A DNA stretch of 64,000 bases from Phragmitibacter flavus. Its GTDB lineage: Bacteria; Verrucomicrobiota; Verrucomicrobiia; Verrucomicrobiales; Verrucomicrobiaceae. The DNA is taken from NCBI RefSeq assembly GCF_005780165.1, contig NZ_VAUV01000017.1:62001-126000 (forward strand), read 5' to 3'. The position numbers were made by a program, and so were the translations under genes. The notes under the pieces were generated by a model. It had not been told where the DNA came from and did no database searches. It was given only the letters and a program-made list of their open reading frames with translations. Shown here in pieces: positions 1 to 7,414 of this stretch (positions within the stretch are counted from its first letter, which is position 1; every line of letters begins with the position of its first letter).

Positions 1-156
1 CACCCCCACAAATCGCTTCGCCTTCTTGACCTGTGGCACCGCCGCGAAAGCCGGAGTCATCGCATCCAGCAAAGGCAACGCCAGAGAGATGCCCGCACCA
101 CGCAACAAGGTCCGACGCGAAAGCCGACGCTGAAAGTTAAAGTTGGGAATATTCAT
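1..156 (-). CDS. DUF1552 family secreted protein, N-terminal part only
   Basis: The reading frame runs off the left edge of the window; 52 codons are visible from an ATG at 156. The N-terminus carries a twin-arginine type signal ([10 protein letters not shown] followed by a hydrophobic stretch ISLALPLL and an Ala-rich end). This start is typical of DUF1552 proteins, which in Planctomycetota and Verrucomicrobiota sit directly beside DUF1592-type cytochromes. Here it lies 25 bp downstream of such a gene on the same strand, which is the main support for the name. The biochemical role of DUF1552 proteins is not established. Only the signal region is visible, so the family call is inference from signal plus neighbour. 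Confidence 0.72.
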   Translation of the reverse strand, partial: MNIPNFNFQRRLSRRTLLRGAGISLALPLLDAMTPAFAAVPQVKKAKRFVGV

Positions 157-181
157 AATTGGTCTTCAGGTTCACTTCACT

Positions 182-2707
182 TCACTTTCGCAAAAACACC
201 TCACTCAAAATCGATTCACGAATCAACGTTCTCATGCCATAACCGGCCTCTTCCGATCCGGCCACCACCGCATCTATCGCGGACCGGTCACTCAATCGAC
301 CCGGAGCCCCCGTCGCATAAGTAATAAACTGTTGCACAAACCCCTGCGCAAGCTGCTTTCCGCGCGCGGCATAAATCCGCTTCCACCCCATAAAATCCTC
401 AAACGCCTCACCATCCGGAGTCACCCCCGAAGGATCAATCTTCGCCCCCTTGTTGTCCCTGCCATAACCCGTGCGCCAGACGCCCACCGGATCAAAACTC
501 TCCAACGCCAGCCCCGGCGGATCAATCGTGTAATGACAGGTCGCACAAGCCATGTTGCTGCGATGTTTCTCCAACTGATCCCGAATCGAAGTGGCCCCGC
601 GGATATCCGGCTCAATCGCCGCCACCCCCGGCGGCGGCGGCGGCAGATGCGCCCCGAGAATCCGCTCATTCACAAACACCCCGCGAACCACTGGCGACGT
701 GCTCGTGCCATCCGCCGTCACCTTCAAAATCGCCCCCTGCGCGACGAGCCCTCCACGCTTCTCATCGCCCCGCAAAGCCACCTTCTGCAAACCCTTGCCC
801 GGCTCAATCTCAGGCATCCACTTTTCTTCAACCACGACCGGTTCCTTCTCGCTCACCTCGTCTTTGTTGTTGTCCTTGCCTTTGTCTTTGCCCTTCCCCT
901 TCCCTTGCCTGCCACCCGACTTCTTCTTCGCCCCACGCTCCGGCGCTTTCGACTCCCCACCATAATAATGTCTCACCAGCCTCTCGTTCATGAAGGCAAA
1001 ATCCGAGTCCACCAAATGACTCACCTGCAAATCCTCCTCCACCATCGACCTCACAAAAGCCCGAGTCTCCTGCACCATCGACTCCTGCAACACCGGATCA
1101 AACAACGGGAACAACCGCGCATCCGGATTGGTAAAATCAATCTCCTTCAACTTCAGCCACTGATCCGTAAATCCATGCACAAACCTCTTCACCTTCGCGT
1201 CCGCCAACATGCGTTCCACCTGTTCCGCCAATACCTTCTTGTCCCTCAACTTGCCCTCATCGGCCAGCCGGCTCAAGACCTCATCCGGCATGCTTACCCA
1301 CAGAGCATAACTCAGCCGCGTGGCCACCGCGTGATCATCCAACTCTCCCGATCCTGGCTCCACAAAGGTCAGAAACCTCGGTGAACAAAGCACCGCCCGA
1401 TAACTCGCCCGCAACGCCTCTGGAAAAGATCCCCCCTCATCCAACACCTTCAATCCAAGATCCACATACGGCTCCACCTGAGCCTCGCCCACCGGACGAC
1501 GGAACGCCTTGCGCGCAAACTTCGTCACCACCTTCCTCAGTTGTTCCTCCCCATTCCCCCCCTTCTCCATAGCCCCCTTCGACTCCGCACCAAAAATCCG
1601 CCGCATCACCCCCGCCCGATCCGACACCGGATAAATGCGCTCCATGGTAACTCCACGATGCGCAATCCCATTAAAACCATCCTTCTCCAGATCCCGACCC
1701 TTAAACGAAACATTCCCGCCCGGAGCTCCCGTGTCTGGACGCTTCAAACTGCGGTCATTCGGCTTCAACTCCAGCATGTGCCCCTCCTCAATCCACGCCT
1801 CAAACACGATGTCCCGCTCCTTCGCTGTCGCCTCCACCAAACCCAGCATGTTCAGCATCGGATCATTGGAAACACAGGCCCCCGAACGCAAAGTGCCCCA
1901 CACCACTCCGTTCAACGGATTGATCGCCTGCACCTGATGCAAGGTCACCCGATACCAGCCATCCTCAGGCGCAACGGTCGACTCCAGCTTTCCAAAAAAT
2001 TGCAGCGTGATCGGCCACGATAAACTCCGCCCATCGCGCAGTTCCGGACTCCGATTGTTCCCCTTACCCAAATGCGCCAACTCCTTGGGCTCAAATCGTT
2101 TCTTGAACACCTCATCCCCCTCCAACGCCCGTCGAAACGCCTCATCCAGCGCCAGATCCGCCACATCCAGATACCTCGCCATCTGATGATGCGACAACTG
2201 CTGCGCCGAAGCCACCGTCTCAAAACCATGCAACCCGCCATCTTCCGGCAACAAGGTCTTCAGCGGAATATCGATCCCCAGCAAATCATGCAAGGTGTGC
2301 TCATACTCCACCCGCGTCAGCCTTCGTCCCCGCACCCGACCATTCTTCGCCACATCCGCCGCATCCAACTTCCTGAGAGGTTCGCCCACATGCGCCAAAA
2401 AATCCTTCTTCTCCTCTTCACCAAGCCGGCGTTTCTCACCCGGCGGCATCTCCCCCGCCTTCACCCGCTCAAACACCCGCATCCACTTCTTAAAACTCTC
2501 CTTGTCCGTCAGATCAAACCCCAGCGAATAGAGATCGAGATCGCCCTCCTTCATTGAATCGTCATGACAGTCGGCACAATGCTGATCCACAAAAGCCAGG
2601 ATCGCCTCAGGAGTCTTTGTCACCTCAGCACCCAACCCGCCGCTCAAAAGAGCCACAACGCCAAAGCCAAACCCAAAGCTCAAATTCCTGCATCCATTCC
2701 AAATCAT
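182..2707 (-). CDS. DUF1592/DUF1588-type planctomycete cytochrome C-like protein
   Basis: An 841-residue exported protein with the usual multi-domain plan of this family. After a signal-like N-terminus there is a heme motif (CADCH, near residue 41), then DUF1587-like (RLTRVEYEHTLHDLLG), DUF1595-like (FARKAFRRPV), DUF1592-like (YRAVLCSPRFL, LSYALWVSMPD), DUF1588-like with a second CxxCH (MACATCHYTIDPPG) and a DUF1585-like C-terminus. Two CxxCH motifs suggest covalent heme binding in the periplasm. A Lys/Gly/Asp-rich low-complexity insert (GKGKGKDKGKDNNKDE region) separates the DUF1592 and DUF1588 parts and is unusual. The DUF1552 gene follows immediately, so the two are probably co-transcribed. 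Function is not known; a role in polysaccharide-related or redox metabolism is often guessed for such clusters. Confidence 0.85.
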   Translation of the reverse strand: MIWNGCRNLSFGFGFGVVALLSGGLGAEVTKTPEAILAFVDQHCADCHDDSMKEGDLDLYSLGFDLTDKESFKKWMRVFERVKAGEMPPGEKRRLGEEEKKDFLAHVGEPLRKLDAADVAKNGRVRGRRLTRVEYEHTLHDLLGIDIPLKTLLPEDGGLHGFETVASAQQLSHHQMARYLDVADLALDEAFRRALEGDEVFKKRFEPKELAHLGKGNNRSPELRDGRSLSWPITLQFFGKLESTVAPEDGWYRVTLHQVQAINPLNGVVWGTLRSGACVSNDPMLNMLGLVEATAKERDIVFEAWIEEGHMLELKPNDRSLKRPDTGAPGGNVSFKGRDLEKDGFNGIAHRGVTMERIYPVSDRAGVMRRIFGAESKGAMEKGGNGEEQLRKVVTKFARKAFRRPVGEAQVEPYVDLGLKVLDEGGSFPEALRASYRAVLCSPRFLTFVEPGSGELDDHAVATRLSYALWVSMPDEVLSRLADEGKLRDKKVLAEQVERMLADAKVKRFVHGFTDQWLKLKEIDFTNPDARLFPLFDPVLQESMVQETRAFVRSMVEEDLQVSHLVDSDFAFMNERLVRHYYGGESKAPERGAKKKSGGRQGKGKGKDKGKDNNKDEVSEKEPVVVEEKWMPEIEPGKGLQKVALRGDEKRGGLVAQGAILKVTADGTSTSPVVRGVFVNERILGAHLPPPPPGVAAIEPDIRGATSIRDQLEKHRSNMACATCHYTIDPPGLALESFDPVGVWRTGYGRDNKGAKIDPSGVTPDGEAFEDFMGWKRIYAARGKQLAQGFVQQFITYATGAPGRLSDRSAIDAVVAGSEEAGYGMRTLIRESILSEVFLRK

Positions 2708-2838
2708 AAAGAAAACACCGCACCCCGTAATCCGTCCTCAAACCAAAACCATCTCCAAGAGTGCTCAAGAGTATACGTCCACCCACCCCCCAAGTTTTCA
2801 CCGAACTCGCCTTACGAACCCCGCCCATCCCAAAATCA

Positions 2839-2970
2839 ACGGTAGGGAAGCGCTGCGTCGCGTCCCAAATTAAGCCGGGCGGAGGAGGCGCGGAGCCTCA
2901 GTGGCTTCCAAAACCTTCCACCGCCGCCGCCCTCGAATTAGACGGACGCGACGCAGCGCATCCCTACCGT
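2839..2970. repeat. MITE-like element with 27-bp terminal inverted repeats
   Basis: The arms at 2839-2865 and 2944-2970 are reverse complements with a single mismatch. The 78-bp interior continues the symmetry in part (a CAAATTAAGCCGGGCGG stretch against CCGCCCTCGAATTAG). The whole could fold into one long hairpin. Related single arms occur at 4990-5016 and about 5122-5142. No coding capacity is seen. It lies between the DUF1592 gene and the DUF2917 gene, and no other convincing feature was found in 2708-3026. Confidence 0.75.
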
Positions 2971-3026
2971 CTCCTCACTCCATCACTCCCCATCAACTAC
3001 GAACCAAGAACCAAGAACCAAGAACT

Positions 3027-3368
3027 TCAAACCCCCACCACCGCATCCTCCAGCGCCTGAACCACCCATGGGCCGCTCCCAACTAACGCAAACACTTCCC
3101 CTTCATTCACCACATAATCCCCCGTCGCAGGTGAATCCGTCACCCAAACCACCCCCTCGATCACCCGCAATTCGCCTCCCGCAAAAGTCTCATCAATCGC
3201 CCAAACCCGACCACGATCCAGTCGTATCTCCATCAATCGAGGAGCCCGATTCCTCCTCGATGAACCTGTCGCACCCACCGCCTCTTGACCGCCAATGCCA
3301 GGCGCAAAAAACGCCCCCATCTGCTCAATCAGTCGTGGAAGCTGCAACAATCGGTCCGTCGTTCTCAT
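3027..3368 (-). CDS. DUF2917-like small cupin-type protein
   Basis: A 113-residue protein without signal peptide or membrane segment. The C-terminal half (GRVWAIDETFAGGELRVIEGVVWVTDSPATGDYVV) has the short beta-rich pattern with a central VWVTD block that I associate with DUF2917. No catalytic function is known for that family. It is divergently transcribed from a MocR-type regulator, with a 148-bp shared region containing a perfect inverted repeat, so it is a plausible target of that regulator. The family call comes from memory of the motif and is moderate; a generic small cupin-like protein is the alternative. Confidence 0.6.
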   Translation of the reverse strand: MRTTDRLLQLPRLIEQMGAFFAPGIGGQEAVGATGSSRRNRAPRLMEIRLDRGRVWAIDETFAGGELRVIEGVVWVTDSPATGDYVVNEGEVFALVGSGPWVVQALEDAVVGV

Positions 3369-3428
3369 GCACCCATCTTAAGTCCCTTCGACACCATTAA
3401 ACAGACACAGCAAATCTCTTTTACACCT

Positions 3429-3462
3429 TATACAGATTCACACCGCCACATCTGTATAAGCC
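3429..3462. promoter_or_regulatory. Perfect 11-bp inverted repeat, candidate MocR operator
   Basis: CTTATACAGAT (3429-3439) and ATCTGTATAAG (3452-3462) are exact reverse complements separated by 12 bp, so the arm centres are 23 bp apart, about two helical turns. A further half-site (CTGTATCT) lies near 3478-3485. The repeat sits in the AT-richer divergent region between the DUF2917 gene and the MocR-type gene. MocR regulators commonly bind paired half-sites in such a position. The assignment to this regulator is inference. Confidence 0.6.
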
Positions 3463-3516
3463 ATTTATTCCTGCACCTGTATCTATTCCCCCTCATCAAT
3501 TGAACGACCCTGTCCC

Positions 3517-4971
3517 ATGCCTGCCACCGCCAGAGCCACCGCCACCAAGACCACGCTCCCCATCTACCAACAACTCGCGGGCGTGCTCGAGGAGATGATC
3601 CAAAGCAAATCCCTCCGACCCGGCGACCGCATGCCCTCCGTCCGCCAGTTCAGCCGACAACAAGGCGTCTCCATCCCCACCGCCATGAGCGCCTACGCCA
3701 GCCTCGAAACCCGCGGTCTCATCGAAGCCCGACCCAAATCCGGCTTCTTCGTCCGACTGCGCGAGTCCGACCTCGTCCGCAACCCCTGGTCGCAATCCAA
3801 AATCTCCAAGATCACCGACTTCGCCAATCTCGATCCGCTCCACTCCATCATGGCGGATCACAGCAATCCCAAGTTCGTCCCCCTCGGTGCCGGCCTGCCC
3901 AGCGCAAGCCTTCTCCCCGGACTCAAACTCGCCCGCCTCATGGGCTCCATCGCCCGCCGTTTGCCCAGCGCTGGACTCGACTACGACATCGCCCCCGGCA
4001 GTGAGATGCTGCGCCGCGAACTCGCCCGCCGATCCCTCGACTGGGGTTGTCATCTCAAAGCCGAAGACTTCATCATCACCAACGGCGGCACCGAAGCCGT
4101 CTCCCTCGCCCTGCGCGCCGTCACTGAACCCGGCGACACCGTCATCGTCGAAACCCCCACCTATTTCGGCTTCTCCAACATCCTCCGCGAACTCCGCCTC
4201 AAAGCCCTGCCCATCCCCATCGACGCCACCACCGGCATCGACATCGACGCCCTTGGCACCGCCCTCAAAACCAACCGTGTCGCCGCCGCCATCCTCATCC
4301 CCAACTTCCATAATCCCATGGGCTGCCTCATGCCCGACGACCACAAAAAAGAAGTCGCCACCCTCCTCGCCGAACAAGGCATCCCCATCATCGAAGACGA
4401 CATCTACGGCGACCTCCGCCACTCCGGCGCCCGTCCCCGCTGCCTCAAAGCCTTCGATCCCGACGGCTCCGTGCTCCTCTGCAGCACCTTCTCCAAAGTC
4501 CTCGCCCCCGGCTACCGCGTCGGCTACATCGCCCCCGGACGTTATCGCGACCGCATCCACAAACTCAAAGACACCAGCACCATGGCCAACGCCACGCTGC
4601 CCACCCTCGCCGTCGCCGAATTCGTCAAACACGGCGGCTACGACCGACACCTCCGCCACCTCCAACACGCCTTCAGTCATCAAGTCCAGCGCATGAGGGA
4701 AGCCATCGTCCAAACCTTCCCCGAAAACATCGGCCTCTCCCGTCCCCAAGGCAATTTTCTTCTCTGGTGCGAACTCCCCAAACAAGTCGACTCCCTGGAA
4801 CTCTTCAAACGCGCCCGCGCCGCCAACATCTCCGTCGCCCCCGGCCCCCTCTTCTCGTCCGACGGCGGTTATAAAAACTTCATCCGCATCAACTGCGGCC
4901 ACCCCTGGACCCCAACCATCGAACGCTCCATCGGCATCCTCGGCCACCTAGTCCACCAACTCGCCCGTTAA
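3517..4971 (+). CDS. MocR-type GntR/aminotransferase transcriptional regulator
   Basis: A 484-residue fusion. Residues 15-80 form a GntR winged helix-turn-helix (IYQQLAGVLEEMIQSKSLRPGDRMPSVR, then SIPTAMSAYASLETRGLIEARPKSGFFV). Residues from about 115 to the end form a fold-type I aminotransferase-like domain that binds pyridoxal phosphate. Visible landmarks are NGGTEA (189-194), PNFHNPMG with Asn266, EDDIYGDL with Asp294/295, and the Schiff-base lysine in STFSK (Lys327). All core PLP residues look intact, so effector sensing through PLP is likely. It starts 148 bp from the divergent DUF2917 gene with a perfect inverted repeat between. Such proteins regulate diverse amino-acid or vitamin B6 genes; the ligand here is unknown. 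Confidence 0.9.
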   Translation: MPATARATATKTTLPIYQQLAGVLEEMIQSKSLRPGDRMPSVRQFSRQQGVSIPTAMSAYASLETRGLIEARPKSGFFVRLRESDLVRNPWSQSKISKITDFANLDPLHSIMADHSNPKFVPLGAGLPSASLLPGLKLARLMGSIARRLPSAGLDYDIAPGSEMLRRELARRSLDWGCHLKAEDFIITNGGTEAVSLALRAVTEPGDTVIVETPTYFGFSNILRELRLKALPIPIDATTGIDIDALGTALKTNRVAAAILIPNFHNPMGCLMPDDHKKEVATLLAEQGIPIIEDDIYGDLRHSGARPRCLKAFDPDGSVLLCSTFSKVLAPGYRVGYIAPGRYRDRIHKLKDTSTMANATLPTLAVAEFVKHGGYDRHLRHLQHAFSHQVQRMREAIVQTFPENIGLSRPQGNFLLWCELPKQVDSLELFKRARAANISVAPGPLFSSDGGYKNFIRINCGHPWTPTIERSIGILGHLVHQLAR

Positions 4972-4989
4972 CCCCCCATTCAAAATACA

Positions 4990-5016
4990 ACGGTAGGGAT
5001 GCGCTACGTCGCGTCC
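4990..5016 (+). repeat. Single arm of the MITE-like repeat
   Basis: This 27-bp stretch matches the left arm at 2839-2865 except for two positions. It lies just after the MocR-type gene. A shorter match occurs at 5122-5142. No inverted partner is visible nearby, so these are solo arms or decayed copies. Confidence 0.6.
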
Positions 5017-5050
5017 GAAACTCCCTCCTCCGAAGCCCTCACCATGGAGC

Positions 5051-5481
5051 GCCGACGTCTCGTCGGCCGTCCTCCCCCCCTTCAGTCGGACCACCGATGT
5101 GTCATCGGTCAACACAGCAGCAGAGAAGCGCTACGTCGCGTCCGAAACCATTCATTCCCAACGACTCAACGGCCTCAATCAAGTCCCCAATCCCCAGGCA
5201 TCTTCTTTCCTCCTCGCCTCGAAACCTTCACGCAAAAAAGAAAACCACCCGCCTTTACCAAAAACCCCTTCGCGCCCAAACGAATTCTAGTCCGATGACA
5301 CATCGGCCCTCCATGGACCCCCGACGTCACGTCGGCCAATCAATCCTCTCCAGTCGCCCCCCATGGAGCGCCGACGTGTCGTCGGCAATCCAATCCTCTT
5401 TAGTCGGACCACCGATGTGTCATCGGTCACCCCCCCTCAACCCCAGCATCCCCCAAACCGGACCACCGACGTTCCGTCGGT
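5051..5481. repeat. Cluster of seven short palindromes with three-base loops
   Basis: Seven perfect stems of 6-7 bp with a three-base loop occur at 5051-5067 (loop TCT), 5093-5109 (TGT), 5292-5306 (ACA), 5321-5335 (TCA), 5370-5386 (TGT), 5411-5427 (TGT) and 5465-5481 (TTC). Two subfamilies are visible: GCCGACG-loop-CGTCGGC preceded by CCATGGAGC, and ACCGATG-loop-CATCGGT preceded by GTCGGACC. Flanks are conserved too, so this is a repeat family and not chance symmetry. There is no gene I can support in 4972-6021, apart from the other repeats listed there. Confidence 0.8.
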
Positions 5482-5534
5482 CACCACTCCACCTCCGACT
5501 TCCGACTTCCCACCTCCGACTTCAAAAAACCAAC

Positions 5535-5870
5535 CCCTCACATCCAAAATTCGCTCAATCACACCAGAATTTTGATCGCTTACATTCAAAAACCGTCCGC
5601 ATACAGCGACAAACCGACCGCTGACAGTGAACAATCACCCGCTTACAATGGCAAATCGATCAAGTGCAGCGAAAAGTTGATCGCCTACAACAGCCAACAG
5701 GTAACTTACACTAAAAAACCGCTCACGTGCAGTCACCAAGTGACCGATTACAATAGAAAAGCACTCGCTTACATCGCAAAACCGGCCGCTCACATAAAAA
5801 ATCCGATCGCGCGCAGTAAAAAACCAACCGCTTACATTCAAATTTTGTCCGCATACACGCAAAATTTGCG
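5535..5870. repeat. Degenerate 21-bp tandem array, 16 units
   Basis: Sixteen consecutive 21-bp units fill this stretch exactly, with a weaker unit before it (5514-5534) and decayed ones after. The consensus is CGCTTACA, four variable bases, then an A-rich block and CCG. In all sixteen units positions 7-8 are CA, and positions 12-16 hold a run of A in nearly all. The period equals two helical turns, so the A-runs fall on one face of the helix. The plus strand is open as a heptapeptide repeat (AYxxKPx) and the minus strand is partly open too. I found no start codon with a ribosome site, so it is annotated as a repeat and not a gene. Confidence 0.85.
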
Positions 5871-6105
5871 CTTGATTGCTCAAACCGTTCAAAATCCAAA
5901 AAAACCGTTGCACGCATCCATCACAACCTTGCATACTCTCCAACAGTTTATTTCCTATACACTATTTACCCATATCCGAATCTCCTAAACACTTCCTCAT
6001 TACGTTCTTAATTTCTCCTCAATGGTTAGCCAAGCAGCTTCTCTGTTAATCCCATCTATTAGTCTCCTCTCCGCCAATGAGGGAGAGAAGTCCCACCGCT
6101 CCATC

Positions 6106-6363
6106 GATCTGCTCGGCCACGTTTATGACTGGAGCGGAGCGAAAAAGACTGCCGCAGGTAGCCCGAAAGGTGAGCGCGGCGGCACTCATCAATATCTCCT
6201 CACCCGCTTCACCAGTGCCGAGGGCCAGAATGGCGGTCACTTCTACCCGTCGTCTCGCATTGTGCACTACCCAGTCGAGACGCTGGCCCCCTTCGAAGGC
6301 CGCATCTACGACCCCGCCTGCGTCTCCCGCGGTATGTTCGGCAAGTCCGAGAAAGGCATCGCC
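6106..6363 (+). pseudogene. Decayed fragment of a type I restriction methylase (HsdM-like)
   Basis: The translated stretch reads DLLGHVY, an unrelated segment of about 21 residues, then YLLTRFTSAEGQNGGHFY, VETLAPFEGRIYDPAC and GMFGKSEK. This follows the N6-adenine methylase core of HsdM proteins, where the order is DxLGxVYEYFL, F-AEGKxGGxFYTP, VExLxPxxGRxYDPxCGSGGMF and QSEKF. The glycine-rich SAM motif is damaged (CVSRGMF in place of CGSGGMF), the TP of FYTP is lost, and the rest of the gene is absent. It is a remnant lying directly upstream of hamA, and it marks an earlier defence locus at this site. Confidence 0.75.
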
Positions 6364-6424
6364 CCCCCCGGCGTTAATCGGTCCGATTCCTCGCAATAAG
6401 GGAGACACCAATCTAATCAATTTT

Positions 6425-7414
6425 ATGAACGGCCAATCCTCACCTGAGTTCTCCGCGCTTTTGACAGCTCAGCAGGACTTTTCCGTGTGTGTTAAGTGTG
6501 CCAAGGAATCGGTTGATACAGATGCCCCACGGGTAGATTATCTTTATTTGCGCTTTAAGGAAGCGACCCCTGACGAAGCTGGATTGGCCGAAATCGTCTA
6601 TCATCAGATTGTAAACTACGCGATCCCGAGGAAAAAGATAAGGGAGCTTATCGAGCGCAGCCAATCGAATCCTCTGGATTTTAGTCTGCACAGCAAAATT
6701 TTCGAGGAAGCGAAGCGGGCGTTTATCAGGTATGACTCCAAGGCAACCGGACCGATGGCCAATATTCGGTATGGAGAGATCGGTGAAGTGATAGCCTTTT
6801 GCGTTGCGTCCCACTTTTTAACCGCTGGTCAGGTCGCTGCAAAAATGGCGCTGAAGACCAACGCAGAAATGCCAGTGTTCGGACTCGACGGAATTCACGT
6901 GCGCGGGGAGTCTGACGGAACCATTACCGTGTATTTTATGGAGGCCAAGGTCGTGGGGGAGGCGGAGTCGGGGGCAGAGCAATATGCTAAATCCGCCGGT
7001 GGCTTTGATAATGATCGCAAGCATAAATTGAATGAGCAGCGCATCGCACGTGATCTAAGCAACTTTGATATGTTTGAGGGCGCATTAAGGGAGGCTGCCC
7101 TGAATTATTTCGATCCCTATGGCCAAGCGAGCGAGAACGTGCGTGAACGCTTTGTTGGCGTTGTCGTCTATAGCGAACCCTTGTTTGGAACTAAAATCCC
7201 GGTAAATGATGCAACACCACTTGACGCGCATGAGAAGCATTTCGTGAAGAGCTTCGAAAGTCTCTTCGGAGGATTTAAGTCAGCTTTGGAAAAAGCATTG
7301 AAGAGCCATAGTGCCGAGCCCGGGCGTTGCCGGGCATTCTTCTTGGCAGTCCCAGACACTGGGGAATTAAAAAAGCGTTTCGCACAACAAATGGCAAATG
7401 AGCACATTCGCTGA
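6425..7414 (+). CDS. hamA: HamA-like DUF1837 nuclease of a Hachiman defence system
   Basis: A 329-residue protein with the DUF1837 signature of HamA, the effector of Hachiman anti-phage systems. A PD-(D/E)xK-type site is visible: Asp155 in FGLDGIHV and Glu173-x-Lys175 in YFMEAKV, preceded by a helix with YGEIGEVIAF. By family knowledge HamA is held inactive by HamB and degrades DNA when the helicase senses damage or invading DNA. The ATG at 6425 is the first in-frame start after the hsdM remnant; the purine-rich stretch at 6398-6404 is 20 bp away, further than usual. The gene overlaps hamB by 17 bp. Codon use is less C-ending than in surrounding genes, which suggests horizontal transfer. Confidence 0.85.
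   Translation: MNGQSSPEFSALLTAQQDFSVCVKCAKESVDTDAPRVDYLYLRFKEATPDEAGLAEIVYHQIVNYAIPRKKIRELIERSQSNPLDFSLHSKIFEEAKRAFIRYDSKATGPMANIRYGEIGEVIAFCVASHFLTAGQVAAKMALKTNAEMPVFGLDGIHVRGESDGTITVYFMEAKVVGEAESGAEQYAKSAGGFDNDRKHKLNEQRIARDLSNFDMFEGALREAALNYFDPYGQASENVRERFVGVVVYSEPLFGTKIPVNDATPLDAHEKHFVKSFESLFGGFKSALEKALKSHSAEPGRCRAFFLAVPDTGELKKRFAQQMANEHIR

Noticed and set aside
3496-4947. Long minus-strand frame of 483 residues opposite the MocR-type gene
   Set aside because: Gly/Asp/Glu-rich composition with no family motif; it is the shadow of a C-ending-codon gene.
5535-5870. CRISPR array
   Set aside because: The period is only 21 bp, all units are degenerate, there are no unique spacers between identical repeats and no cas genes.
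5572-5988. 138-residue plus-strand frame over the 21-bp array with heptapeptide repeats
   Set aside because: It starts with TTG and lacks a ribosome site; the invariant CA includes a third codon position; the openness follows from a stop-free unit whose length divides by three.
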